Shown: positions 52,236 through 61,275 of the stretch, in pieces | Layout of the letters: every line of letters begins with the position of its first letter | How positions within the stretch are numbered: position 1 is the stretch's first letter | NCBI RefSeq assembly: GCF_006149045.1 | Contig: NZ_VBSN01000059.1 | Location: forward strand, 62,001-126,000 | DNA: 64,000 nt | Direction of reading: 5' to 3' | Source of the DNA: Dyadobacter flavalbus | Lineage (GTDB): Bacteria > Bacteroidota > Bacteroidia > Cytophagales > Spirosomataceae | The notes under the pieces: model-generated | Told to the model about the DNA's origin: nothing | Seen by the model: only the letters and a program-made list of their open reading frames with translations | Databases searched by the model: none | Translations under genes and position numbers: made by a program

Positions 52236-53180
52236 TTACTGATGATTTATAAACAATGAACTAATAGATTCATGATCACGGATACGACCGATTGCTTTTG
52301 CAAAAAGCTCAGCAACGGACAGTACGCGTATTTTTGCATTCTGTTGCTTCAGAGGAATCGTATCCGTAATGATCAACTCCTCAAGAACAGAATTTGCAAT
52401 ATTTTCGTGCGCTTTGCCGGACATAATTGCGTGAGTACTAATGGCTCTTACCGAATTGGCGCCTTTTTCAAGAATTATTTCGGCCGCTTTGCAGAGCGTG
52501 CCGCCGGTATCAATAAGATCATCGACAAGCACGACGTCCATACCTTCCACATCCCCGATTACCTGCATGCTGGCTATTTCATTGGCTCTTTTCCTGTGTT
52601 TGTCACAAAGGATCATGTCCACATTCAGGAATTTAGCAAAGTTCCTGGCCCTTGCGGCGCCGCCCATATCCGGCGAGGCAATCAGCAGGTTTTTAAGGTT
52701 CAGGGATTTGATATAGGGAACAAAAATGGAAGTTCCTTCCAGATGGTCCACAGGCAAATCAAAAAAGCCCTGGATTTGTCCGGCATGCAGATCGACGGTC
52801 ATCAGTCGGTCCACACCAACGGAAGTCAGCAGGTTAGCCACTACTTTTGCAGCAATAGCTACTCTTGGCTTGTCTTTTCTGTCCTGCCTTGCATAGCCGA
52901 AATAAGGGATTACAACGGTTACGTAATGAGCAGAAGCACGGCGGGCCGCATCGACCATCAGCAACAATTCGAGTAAATTGTCGGCCGGAGGAAATGTGGA
53001 CTGGATCAGAAAAACATCGCAGCCTCTGATGGATTCCTCAAAACTTGGTGATAACTCTCCGTCGCTGAATTTTCTTAGCGTATATCCACCCAGTTCCTTG
53101 CCATAATACCTGGCTATGTCTTTGGCCAAATACTCGGATTGACTTCCCGAGAATATTTTTACTGTATTGAATGAACCCAT
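52236..53180 (-). CDS. prs: Ribose-phosphate pyrophosphokinase
   Basis: 314 residues. ATP-binding and metal motifs are VDLHAGQIQGFFDLPVDHL, and the PRPP loop is VVLVDDLIDTGGTLCKAAEI. It makes phosphoribosyl pyrophosphate from ribose 5-phosphate and ATP for nucleotide, histidine and tryptophan synthesis. Full length for the class I bacterial enzyme. A taattttg box on the minus strand (53208-53201), 21 bases before the start, is a candidate -7 element. Co-transcription with rplY is likely. Confidence 0.95.
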   Translation of the reverse strand: MGSFNTVKIFSGSQSEYLAKDIARYYGKELGGYTLRKFSDGELSPSFEESIRGCDVFLIQSTFPPADNLLELLLMVDAARRASAHYVTVVIPYFGYARQDRKDKPRVAIAAKVVANLLTSVGVDRLMTVDLHAGQIQGFFDLPVDHLEGTSIFVPYIKSLNLKNLLIASPDMGGAARARNFAKFLNVDMILCDKHRKRANEIASMQVIGDVEGMDVVLVDDLIDTGGTLCKAAEIILEKGANSVRAISTHAIMSGKAHENIANSVLEELIITDTIPLKQQNAKIRVLSVAELFAKAIGRIRDHESISSLFINHQ

Positions 53181-53219
53181 TGGCCAATCTAAAATTTGCG
53201 CAAAATTAAGTAAAATCAG

Positions 53220-53795
53220 TTAATTGCGGTAATATTTTATTAAAAAAGTATTGTAGAGCTGCACACAAAGCCATCCGACCAGCATTCCGATCAAAGCGCC
53301 GGTGAGGATATCGCCCGGATAATGCACGCCTACATATACTCTGCTGTATGAATATACGATTGCCCATAAAAAAATCAGGCCCATATACCGGACTTTTGTT
53401 TTCAGAAAAGCAAACCATGTAAAAGCCACTGCAAAACTTGTGGAAGCATGTGAGGAAGCAAACCCGTACAGGCCGCCGCAGTCCGTTACCTGATTAAACA
53501 TCCCCTGTAAAGTAGGTTCATGGCATGGCCGGAAGCGGATAAAATACGGCTTCATAAACCCTGACGTAATTTTATCTGCAATGATCACAGCAATCAGAAC
53601 CATTGCAATCGTTGCAAAGCCTTCTTTTCTGTTATATCGCATGGTAATAACGACCAAAAAAAGATAAAGCGGAATCCATGTATATTTGAACGTAATCCAG
53701 TACATCAGCGTGTCCAGCCATGGCGTATGCATGCTGTTCAGCAAGAGAAACAATTCCTGATCGGAACGGATTAACATTTCAACCATATGCATCAT
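53220..53795 (-). CDS. PAP2-family membrane phosphatase
   Basis: 191 residues with about five membrane helices. Phosphatase motifs are KPYFIRFRPC (motif 1 with Lys/Arg pair), YGFASSHASTSFA (motif 2, catalytic His) and YSRVYVGVHYPGDILTGALIG (motif 3, His nucleophile). It probably dephosphorylates undecaprenyl pyrophosphate or another lipid phosphate. Its start overlaps the trpS stop codon by 3 bases (ATGA), so the two are translationally coupled. Confidence 0.9.
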   Translation of the reverse strand: MMHMVEMLIRSDQELFLLLNSMHTPWLDTLMYWITFKYTWIPLYLFLVVITMRYNRKEGFATIAMVLIAVIIADKITSGFMKPYFIRFRPCHEPTLQGMFNQVTDCGGLYGFASSHASTSFAVAFTWFAFLKTKVRYMGLIFLWAIVYSYSRVYVGVHYPGDILTGALIGMLVGWLCVQLYNTFLIKYYRN

Positions 53796-54769
53796 GAGCT
53801 GAATCCGAGTATTTTACGGACTTTGGTAATGGTTTGCTGTGCGATGGCCCTTGCTTTTTCTTCGCCTTCGGTCAAGATGTTTTCAAGCTCACTTTCATTT
53901 TCCATATAGTAATTGAAAATCCTGCGCGGCTCGGCAAATTTTTCCAGCAGGCATTCGAACAATGCCTGTTTGGCATGGCCGTAACCATAGCCGCCCTTTT
54001 CGTAATTCTGACGCATGGCAGCTACGTCGGACGGCGATGCAACGAGGCTGTACAATTTAAACGTAATGTCCGCATCCGGATCTTTCGGGTCTTCCAGTGG
54101 CGTGGAATCGGAGACAATCTTTTTAGTAATTTTTTTCAGTTCATTTTCCGGCACGAAAATGTCAATGTAATTATGATACGACTTGCTCATTTTCTGTCCG
54201 TCTATGCCCGGAACGGTCATGACTGCTTCGTCAATTTGTGGTTCCGGCAGTACCAGAATTTCTGCTCCGGCGAGTTGGTTGAAACGGTTTGCAATGTCTT
54301 TGGTCATTTCCAGATGCTGCTTCTGGTCTTTTCCGACGGGAATGATATTGGCATCATAAAGCAGGATATCGGCTGCCTGAAGCGCAGGATATGTAAACAG
54401 TCCGGCATTTACATCCGCCAGTTTTTCAGATTTTTCCTTGAACGAAGTCGCATTGGCCAGCATGGGAAAAGGCGTGAAGCAGTTCAGGTACCAGGCCAGT
54501 TCGGTATGTTCCTGAACCCGCGACTGCCGCCAGAATACATTCTTCTTGTAATCGAACCCGAGTGCAAGCCAGGCAGCCGCCACAGCACGGACATATTCCG
54601 TTCTCAGCGCTCCGTCTTTCAGTGAAGTAAGGGAATGAAGGTCTGCAATGAAGAAAAACGACTCGTTTTCAGGATTTTTTGATAATTCGATTCCGGGCAG
54701 GATTGCTCCTAAAATGTTCCCCAGATGAGGACGCCCGCTGCTTTGAATGCCGGTAAGGACTCTGGCCAT
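53792..54769 (-). CDS. trpS: Tryptophan-tRNA ligase
   Basis: 325 residues. The HIGH-type motif is GRPHLGNILG near the N-terminus and the KMSKS motif is GIDGQKMSKSYHN. Both belong to class I synthetases; the length is standard for bacterial TrpRS. It charges tRNA-Trp. The toxin gene of a RelE-type pair ends only 15 bases upstream on the same strand, so readthrough from that module is possible. Confidence 0.95.
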   Translation of the reverse strand: MARVLTGIQSSGRPHLGNILGAILPGIELSKNPENESFFFIADLHSLTSLKDGALRTEYVRAVAAAWLALGFDYKKNVFWRQSRVQEHTELAWYLNCFTPFPMLANATSFKEKSEKLADVNAGLFTYPALQAADILLYDANIIPVGKDQKQHLEMTKDIANRFNQLAGAEILVLPEPQIDEAVMTVPGIDGQKMSKSYHNYIDIFVPENELKKITKKIVSDSTPLEDPKDPDADITFKLYSLVASPSDVAAMRQNYEKGGYGYGHAKQALFECLLEKFAEPRRIFNYYMENESELENILTEGEEKARAIAQQTITKVRKILGFSS

Positions 54770-54784
54770 TTATATCTAAAAAAA

Positions 54785-55093
54785 TTACTTGTTTTGTTTT
54801 TGAAAGTTTCTGATCGGCTTTCTGCGATTATCCCAGAAAAAAAGCAGTACAATGGTATCTTCATTGATTTCATAGAAGAGCGAACATTGTTTGGCAATAA
54901 ACCCCTTCCTTACTTTTGGATTGTAAACTGAAGCCTCATACATATAAGGAAATTCTGCTATTTGCTTCAATGCGTTGTTTACAATCTTAATAAATTTCTT
55001 AACCTGATTTTCAGACCATTTTTCCTCCAAATGGCAGATAATGTGTGCAAAGCTTTCTTCAGCTTCCTGAGTCCAGCGAATATTTTTACTCAT
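54785..55093 (-). CDS. RelE/ParE-family toxin
   Basis: 102 residues, basic (IRWTQEAEESFAHIICHLEEKW start, FIAKQCSLFYEINEDTIVLLFFWDNRRKP near the end). This is the RelE/ParE fold, whose members cleave ribosome-bound mRNA or poison DNA gyrase. The WDNRRKP ending is typical of the RelE/ParE group. Its start is 4 bases after the antitoxin stop, giving a canonical antitoxin-toxin order. Confidence 0.82.
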   Translation of the reverse strand: MSKNIRWTQEAEESFAHIICHLEEKWSENQVKKFIKIVNNALKQIAEFPYMYEASVYNPKVRKGFIAKQCSLFYEINEDTIVLLFFWDNRRKPIRNFQKQNK

Positions 55094-55097
55094 CTAA

Positions 55098-55322
55098 TTA
55101 TAAATACTTGTTGTACTTCTGCATTACTTCGTCATGCGATCTGGTTTCGCCATCAAGGGATTGTCTTTGTCCTTTTGCAATGCCGTCTTTGACATGATCC
55201 GGAAGCTCTTCCCAAAAGTCTTCTTCTTTATTCAGCTTTTTCTGAATTTCTTCCCAATCCTTGATCGGTATCACAACGGCGGTCTTTTTTCCTTCTTCGT
55301 TTGACAAAAATTGGACATTCAT
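55098..55322 (-). CDS. Antitoxin of RelE-type pair
   Basis: 74 residues. The N-terminus TAVVIPIKDWEEIQKKLN resembles a Phd/YefM-like or AbrB-like antitoxin strand and helix; the acidic C-terminus (EEDFWEELPDHVKDGIAKGQ...) should wrap the toxin. The family could not be fixed from sequence alone, but position and size fit an antitoxin that neutralises the RelE-type toxin and represses the operon. Confidence 0.75.
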   Translation of the reverse strand: MNVQFLSNEEGKKTAVVIPIKDWEEIQKKLNKEEDFWEELPDHVKDGIAKGQRQSLDGETRSHDEVMQKYNKYL

Positions 55323-55405
55323 ATCTTTCAGTCAGTTAGCGTTTTTAAGGAATACCTTCCTGTTTCTATTTGCCAAAATTCGTTAAATTGAACAAGAAAA
55401 CGTAG

Positions 55406-55413
55406 TAGATTTG
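55406..55413 (+). promoter_or_regulatory. TAnnTTTG box for DUF2461 gene
   Basis: An exact tagatttg lies 25 bases before the ATG at 55439. A ttg at 55388-55390 is 15 bases upstream, short for a -33 element. Confidence 0.4.
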
Positions 55414-55438
55414 AATTTTATCGTTGCAATAAATCACA

Positions 55439-56110
55439 ATGGAATCCCAAACACTTCACTTCCTCAGCCAATTAGCAGAAAATAACAACAGAGACTGGTT
55501 TCAGGAGCACCGCAAAGATTATGACGCCGCCAAAGCAGATATGGAAAATCTCGTAGGTTTTCTGATTCAGCAGATCGGAAAGTTTCAGGACCTTGGAAAT
55601 CTTCAGATAAAAGAATGCCTTTTGCGCATAAACCGTGATATCCGGTTTTCCAAAAACAAGGCGCCGTATAAGAATAACCTGAGCGCAGGAATCGGTCCGG
55701 GCGGTAAAAGTTCGGGTAAAATCGATTATTATATCCAGATTCAGCCGCATGACCAGACTTTTCTGGGCGGAGGAATGTGGGAAACCACTTCCGAGCAGAT
55801 TGCCCGTTACCGGCAGGAAATTGATTACAATGCCGGCGAACTGAAAGCGATTATCGAAAACAAGGAATTCAGAACTTTTTTCCCTGAGATATCCGGCGAA
55901 TCCCTTAAGACCATGCCCAAAGGTTACCCGAAAGATCACCCGGAAATCGGGCTTCTTAAACGTAAACAGCTTTTCTTTATGCACCGTTTTACGGATAAGG
56001 AAGTGGCTTCCAAAGATTTTGGTGAAAAAGTGTTAAAAGGTGTCAGGATTCTTAAACCTTTTACCGACTATATGAATTATATATTATATGAACAGCATGC
56101 GGAACAATGA
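55439..56110 (+). CDS. DUF2461 family protein
   Basis: 223 residues, soluble. The N-terminus TLHFLSQLAENNNRDWFQEHRKDYDAAKADMENLV and the segments LLRINRDIRFSKNKAPYKNNLSAGIGPGGK and DQTFLGGGMWETTSEQIARYRQEIDYN are diagnostic of DUF2461 (TIGR02453). Function unknown; the conserved basic and aromatic residues suggest a ligand-binding cleft. It precedes dnaE by 59 bases and may share its transcript. Confidence 0.88.
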   Translation: MESQTLHFLSQLAENNNRDWFQEHRKDYDAAKADMENLVGFLIQQIGKFQDLGNLQIKECLLRINRDIRFSKNKAPYKNNLSAGIGPGGKSSGKIDYYIQIQPHDQTFLGGGMWETTSEQIARYRQEIDYNAGELKAIIENKEFRTFFPEISGESLKTMPKGYPKDHPEIGLLKRKQLFFMHRFTDKEVASKDFGEKVLKGVRILKPFTDYMNYILYEQHAEQ

Positions 56111-56169
56111 TTTCAGGTCATTGAAATTTCGCGTTGAAAGTCCATTGTTCAATCACTTTATCTGATCAC

Positions 56170-59100
56170 ATGCAGTTTTCCCACTTACATTGCCATACCC
56201 AGTTTTCACTGCTGGACGGTGCGGCGGATATAAAAAAACTATTTAAAAAGGCAAAGGAAGACAACATGCCGGCCGTTGCCATTACCGACCACGGCAATAT
56301 GTTCGGTGTGTTCGAGTTTGTTGCGGAAGGGAACAAGCAGGGCATCAAGCCGATCGTCGGCTGCGAGTTTTACGTCGTGGAAGACAGGCATGTCCGTCAG
56401 TTTACAAAAGATAAAAAAGACGTTCGCCATCACCAGCTGCTGCTTGCAAAAGATGAAATCGGCTATAAAAACCTTGTGAAAATGTGTTCGCTGGGCTTTA
56501 TGGAAGGCATGTACGGCAAGTACCCGCGGATTGACAAGGAGCTGATCGTCAAATACCATCAGGGACTGATTGCAACGACTTGCTGCATTGGTGCCATTAT
56601 CCCGAAGACCATTCTTAAAAAAGGCGAAGAAGAAGCGGAAAAGGAATTCAGATGGTGGCTGAATCTTTTTGGCGATGATTTTTACGTAGAATTGCAGCGT
56701 CATGAAATCCGCGATCAGTACATTGTGAATGAAGTGCTTGTACGGTTTGCCAAGAAATATAACGTCAAGATTATTGCTTCAAATGATTCGCATTATGTAG
56801 ATCAGGAAGACTGGAATGCGCACGATATTCTGCTTTGTATCAATACCGGTGACAAGCAGAGTACGCCTTCGGCCAAGGATTTTGATGACGATAAAGGAAT
56901 TCCGAAAGGCTCGCGTTTTGCGTTTTTCAACGACCAGTTTTATTTCAAGAATACCAGTGAAATGATGAAGCTGTTTAACGACCTGCCGGAGTCGCTGGAC
57001 AATACAAACGAGATCGTCGATAAGATAAAAACCCTTGATTTAAGAAAAGACATTCTGCTTCCGAATTTCCCGATTCCGGAGGAATTCAAAACGCATACCC
57101 TGTCGGAAATGGCTGGTAAAAAAGAACTTACAGCGGACGTTCTGAACCAGTGGGAATATCTAAAGCATTTAACCTTTGAAGGCGCGCGCAGAAAGTACGG
57201 CACCGTTACACCCGAAATTGAAGAACGCCTCAACTTTGAGCTGAATACGATCCGGAACATGGGCTTTCCCGGTTACTTCCTGATTGTTGCGGATTTTATT
57301 GAAGCGGGCAGAAATATGGGCGTATTCATAGGTCCGGGCCGTGGTTCCGCGGCGGGCTCCGTCGTTGCCTATTGTACGGGAATCACGAACATTGACCCGA
57401 TCAAGTACGACCTGCTGTTTGAGCGTTTTCTGAATCCGGACCGGATTTCATTGCCCGATATTGATACCGATTTTGATGATGAAGGCCGTCAGAAAGTCAT
57501 TGATTATGTTGTTAAAAAATATGGCTACAATCAGGTTGCGCAGATTGTAACATACGGTACGATGGCTGCCAAATCGGCGATCAAGGATGTTGCACGCGTT
57601 ATGGATCTTCCGCTTGCCGACGCCAATGCACTGGCCAAGCTGGTTCCGGACAAGCCGACTTATAACATGACGCTGAACCGCATATTTACAGCGCCGCTGG
57701 AAGGAGAGGGCAGTTTGCTGAAAAAAGAAGGCATTGCGCCGGACGAGCTGGACAATGTAAAGAAAATGCGTGCCATTGCATCCGGTACTGATTTGCAGGC
57801 GAGTGTTTTACAGGAAGCAAGGCGGCTGGAAGGAACCGTCCGCAACACCGGTATCCACGCTGCGGGGATTATCATTGCGCCAAGTGATCTTACCGAAATT
57901 ATACCGGTGAGTACTTCCAAGGATTCCGATTTTCTGATTACCCAATATCAGGGAAAAATCATTGAAGATGCCGGTGTAATCAAAATGGACTTTCTGGGGC
58001 TCCGAAACCTGACCATTATAAAGGAAGCATTGCGGCTGATCAAACAGAATCACAATAAAGATATTGTTATTGACGACATTCCGCTGGACGACCCGAAAGT
58101 TTTTGAACTGTTCCAGCGTGGTGAAACCAATGCCATTTTCCAGTTTGAATCGGACGGAATGAAAAAGCACATGCGCGACCTTATTCCAGACCGTTTTGAG
58201 CACCTGATCGCCATGAACGCCTTGTACCGTCCCGGCCCGATTGCATACATTCCGAACTTCATACGAAGAAAGAACGGACAGGAGGAAATTACGTACGATC
58301 TGCCCGAGCTGGAAGAATACCTTGCCGATACATACGGAATTACGGTTTATCAGGAACAGGTTATGCTTTTGTCCCAGAAACTGGGCGGCTTTACAAAAGG
58401 ACAAGCCGATACCTTGCGTAAGGCCATGGGTAAAAAGCAGATTGAAACGCTGAACAAAATGAAGGGCGATTTCATGAAAGGCGGAACGGCAAAAGGTCTG
58501 GATGCCAAGAAGCTGGAAAAGATCTGGACGGACTGGGAAGCATTTGCATCGTATGCCTTCAACAAGTCGCATTCAACGTGTTACGCTTTTGTTGCGTATC
58601 AGACTGCATACCTCAAAGCGCATTATACGGCAGAATACATGTCGGCGGTACTCACCAGCTCACTTGGAAACATTGAAAAGATCACCTTCTTTATGGAAGA
58701 GTGCAAGGCGCAGGGAATCAAGGTACTTGGGCCGGATATCAATGAGTCGGACCGGCAGTTCAATGCCAACAACAGGAATGAGATACGCTTCGGGCTTGCG
58801 GGTGTAAAAGGTAGCGGAGACGCTGCAGTGGAATCGATTATTGAAGAACGCAACCTGAACGGACCTTACAAGGATATATTTGACTTTATAACCCGCGTCA
58901 ATTTAAGAACGGTTAACAAGAAAACGATTGAAAGTCTGGCCTATGCGGGCAGCTTCGACTGTTTTCCGGAATATCACCGTGCACAGTATTTTGCAACCGA
59001 ACCCGGAGAAAACGGAACATTTATCGAGCGCCTGATCAAATATGCCAACAATTATCATGCAGAAAAATCTTCCGCACAGGCTTCGTTGTTCGGTTCGATG

Positions 59101-59820
59101 GGAATGGGCAGTTCCATGCTGGCGAAGCCAAGAGCTGCCGAAGTAATGCCCTGGGACGATCTGACAAAGCTTCGTTACGAACAGGAAGTGGTCGGATTTT
59201 ATATTTCAGGCCATCCGCTGGATACTTTCCGCGTGGAACTTGACAATTTCTGCAACTGTACGCTGGACAAGGTGATGGAAATAGCAGAAGGCGAGAAGTC
59301 ACCCAAATATTTTGGCAAGGAAATCAGCGTCGGCGGGATTGTTACAAGCGCCATGGAAAGAATGTCGCGAAACGGAAGTCTTTTCATGATCTTTAAATTG
59401 GAAGATTACCGCGGTTCCATGGAAATGCTTTTGGGCGGCGAGGATTACATCCGTTTCAAGAATTATCTTCAGGTCGGACAGTTTCTGTACATCAAAGGAA
59501 AAGTCCAGAACCGCTGGAAACAGGAAGATCAGTTTGAGTTTAAAATCACACAGATTCAGCTGCTGCCTGAAATACGTGAAAAAATGTGCAGGAAAATAAA
59601 GATCAATCTGGCACTGGATCAGATCGACGCCCAGTTTATTCATTTGCTGAATGATACTTTCGGTAATCATCCCGGCCAGTGTTCTGTGAATATGGTGGTT
59701 ACCGATCCTGAAACACATCTTGAAGTAGAGATGCTATCGCGCGGATACAGGGTTTCACCATCCAATGAACTCTTTAAAGTGCTCAGCGGATTTCACGGCG
59801 TAAAATTCTCTTTAAACTAG
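56170..59820 (+). CDS. dnaE: DNA polymerase III subunit alpha
   Basis: 1216 residues from the ATG at 56170 (MQFSHLHCHTQFSLLDG); the frame upstream begins at a TTG and is less likely. The PHP domain has HLHCHTQFSLLDGAADI and ITDHGNMFGVFEF. The polymerase catalytic aspartates are in SLPDIDTDFDDEGRQKV, with GPGRGSAAGSVVAYC and VYQEQVMLLSQKLGGFTKGQADTLRKAMGKK in the palm and fingers. Near 1000-1110 an OB-fold region (VGGIVTSAMERMSRNGSLFMIFKLEDYRGSMEM) follows. It is the replicative polymerase. The C-terminal end is short, as in many Bacteroidota DnaE proteins. Confidence 0.95.
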   Translation: MQFSHLHCHTQFSLLDGAADIKKLFKKAKEDNMPAVAITDHGNMFGVFEFVAEGNKQGIKPIVGCEFYVVEDRHVRQFTKDKKDVRHHQLLLAKDEIGYKNLVKMCSLGFMEGMYGKYPRIDKELIVKYHQGLIATTCCIGAIIPKTILKKGEEEAEKEFRWWLNLFGDDFYVELQRHEIRDQYIVNEVLVRFAKKYNVKIIASNDSHYVDQEDWNAHDILLCINTGDKQSTPSAKDFDDDKGIPKGSRFAFFNDQFYFKNTSEMMKLFNDLPESLDNTNEIVDKIKTLDLRKDILLPNFPIPEEFKTHTLSEMAGKKELTADVLNQWEYLKHLTFEGARRKYGTVTPEIEERLNFELNTIRNMGFPGYFLIVADFIEAGRNMGVFIGPGRGSAAGSVVAYCTGITNIDPIKYDLLFERFLNPDRISLPDIDTDFDDEGRQKVIDYVVKKYGYNQVAQIVTYGTMAAKSAIKDVARVMDLPLADANALAKLVPDKPTYNMTLNRIFTAPLEGEGSLLKKEGIAPDELDNVKKMRAIASGTDLQASVLQEARRLEGTVRNTGIHAAGIIIAPSDLTEIIPVSTSKDSDFLITQYQGKIIEDAGVIKMDFLGLRNLTIIKEALRLIKQNHNKDIVIDDIPLDDPKVFELFQRGETNAIFQFESDGMKKHMRDLIPDRFEHLIAMNALYRPGPIAYIPNFIRRKNGQEEITYDLPELEEYLADTYGITVYQEQVMLLSQKLGGFTKGQADTLRKAMGKKQIETLNKMKGDFMKGGTAKGLDAKKLEKIWTDWEAFASYAFNKSHSTCYAFVAYQTAYLKAHYTAEYMSAVLTSSLGNIEKITFFMEECKAQGIKVLGPDINESDRQFNANNRNEIRFGLAGVKGSGDAAVESIIEERNLNGPYKDIFDFITRVNLRTVNKKTIESLAYAGSFDCFPEYHRAQYFATEPGENGTFIERLIKYANNYHAEKSSAQASLFGSMGMGSSMLAKPRAAEVMPWDDLTKLRYEQEVVGFYISGHPLDTFRVELDNFCNCTLDKVMEIAEGEKSPKYFGKEISVGGIVTSAMERMSRNGSLFMIFKLEDYRGSMEMLLGGEDYIRFKNYLQVGQFLYIKGKVQNRWKQEDQFEFKITQIQLLPEIREKMCRKIKINLALDQIDAQFIHLLNDTFGNHPGQCSVNMVVTDPETHLEVEMLSRGYRVSPSNELFKVLSGFHGVKFSLN

Positions 59821-59905
59821 TTTGTAATTAAAGGAATCCGGAACTTTTAGTACGTATAATTCCTTATAGCATCAGATTAATAAAAAACATTAGACAATTT
59901 TTGAC

Positions 59906-60238
59906 ATGGGAAAAGCAATTGAAATTACCGATAGCACCTTTGAAGAACTTATCCAGGGCGACAAACCAGTACTTGTAGATTTTTGGGCAGAATGGTGTGG
60001 CCCATGTAAAATGATCGGACCTGTTGTAGAGCAGCTGGCCGGCGAGTATGATGGAAAAGCCGTTGTTGGTAAAATGGACGTGGATATGAACTCATCGATA
60101 CCTGCTAAATTCGGTATTCGCAGCATCCCGACATTAATGATTTTCAAAGGCGGACAATTGGTTGATAAAGTTGTTGGCGTTGTTCCTAAAACAACTTTGG
60201 AAGATAAATTAAATGCTCAGATCGCGGCTACTGTATAA
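59906..60238 (+). CDS. trxA: Thioredoxin
   Basis: 110 residues. The active site is WAEWCGPCK with Cys31 and Cys34, and the cis-proline is in IRSIPTLMIF (Pro at about 73). It reduces cytoplasmic disulfides with NADPH and thioredoxin reductase. It follows dnaE by 85 bases and has its own strong terminator. No thioredoxin reductase is adjacent. Confidence 0.95.
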   Translation: MGKAIEITDSTFEELIQGDKPVLVDFWAEWCGPCKMIGPVVEQLAGEYDGKAVVGKMDVDMNSSIPAKFGIRSIPTLMIFKGGQLVDKVVGVVPKTTLEDKLNAQIAATV

Positions 60239-60259
60239 GTATTGCGATTGAAGATAATG

Positions 60260-60287
60260 AAAAAGGCTCCGCTTGGAGCCTTTTTTT
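60260..60287 (+). terminator. Strong terminator of trxA
   Basis: A stem aaaaaggctcc/ggagccttttt with a gctt loop, followed by a T-run, lies 22 bases after the stop. Confidence 0.85.
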
Positions 60288-60307
60288 GTTTTATGCATTA
60301 TTAGTTT

Positions 60308-61183
60308 CTACTCATATATCGCAATCGAAAAAGAAGCCTCGAAAGTCTGGCCGGAAGCTAGTTTTAAAATACCTTCCTTTGTTTCAAAGTTCTGGTCAGA
60401 ATCGGTACTGTCGGCGATGCCGAGCCAGGGTTCGATGCAAACAAATTCCGCCTGCGGCTTTGCCCAAATCCCAAGGTATGGAAAGTCATTAAAGCGCATG
60501 GTTACAACTTCCGGCGACTTTGTACTGCGCAGACTTACAGTTTTGGAAATAAGGTGTTTGAATATCAGTGCATCCTGATCGAACAGATGTTTGTGCAAAT
60601 GCAGCACATTGGTATTTTCAAGAACGGGCTTTGTATTTTTGCTAACCAGGCCATCTTCAAGCAGCCACGTTGAATCCGTTTCCACCGCTTCAAATTCAAG
60701 ATAATAATCTTCATAAACTTCGTCTTCATGCAAAGGGCATTTAAACGCCGGATGTCCGCCCAGCGAAAACAGCATTTCCTCCTTGCCGTGATTGATGACC
60801 TGATGGTTAACGATTATTTCATGAGATTCCAACTGATAAGTTATCAGGAACTCAAAATCAAAAGGGTAAATCTTTAAGGTTTCCTCGCTGAATTTAAGTC
60901 CGAAAGTCAGACTGTTTTCCGTTTGTTTTACCAATTCAACGTTGGCATTGTTTCTGATCATACCATGCCGCGGAACAGCAAAATCATTGCCTTTATATTT
61001 TACAAAACCATTTTTGACTGCTCCAATCACCGGAAAAAGGACGGGTGCGGAACTTGCCCAAACATTCGGGTCTGCATCCCACATAAAATCTTTTTCGGTT
61101 TTCACAGATTGTATTTTGCAAAGTTCAGCTCCGGTTTGTTTTACTGAAATCCTCAGAAAGTCATTTTCAATTGAATATTCCAT
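60308..61183 (-). CDS. Aldose 1-epimerase family protein (LacX-like)
   Basis: 291 residues with the galactose mutarotase-like beta-sandwich: SVKQTGAELCKIQSVKTEKDFMWDADPNVWASSAPVLFPVIGAV, VNHQVINHGKEEMLFSLGGHPAFKCPL (probable catalytic His) and PYLGIWAKPQAEFVCIEPWLGIADS (probable catalytic Glu). It belongs to the LacX subgroup, which interconverts sugar anomers, often of phosphorylated sugars. No sugar operon adjoins it. Its stop is 20 bases from the trxA terminator. Confidence 0.85.
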   Translation of the reverse strand: MEYSIENDFLRISVKQTGAELCKIQSVKTEKDFMWDADPNVWASSAPVLFPVIGAVKNGFVKYKGNDFAVPRHGMIRNNANVELVKQTENSLTFGLKFSEETLKIYPFDFEFLITYQLESHEIIVNHQVINHGKEEMLFSLGGHPAFKCPLHEDEVYEDYYLEFEAVETDSTWLLEDGLVSKNTKPVLENTNVLHLHKHLFDQDALIFKHLISKTVSLRSTKSPEVVTMRFNDFPYLGIWAKPQAEFVCIEPWLGIADSTDSDQNFETKEGILKLASGQTFEASFSIAIYE

Positions 61184-61275
61184 TTTAAGGTCAAAGGTTT
61201 AAAGCTTGTTAATTTATGCGTTTTGGGTTTCCGACATGTTGATAAAATATTTAATCCCATAAAATTATTTCACAA

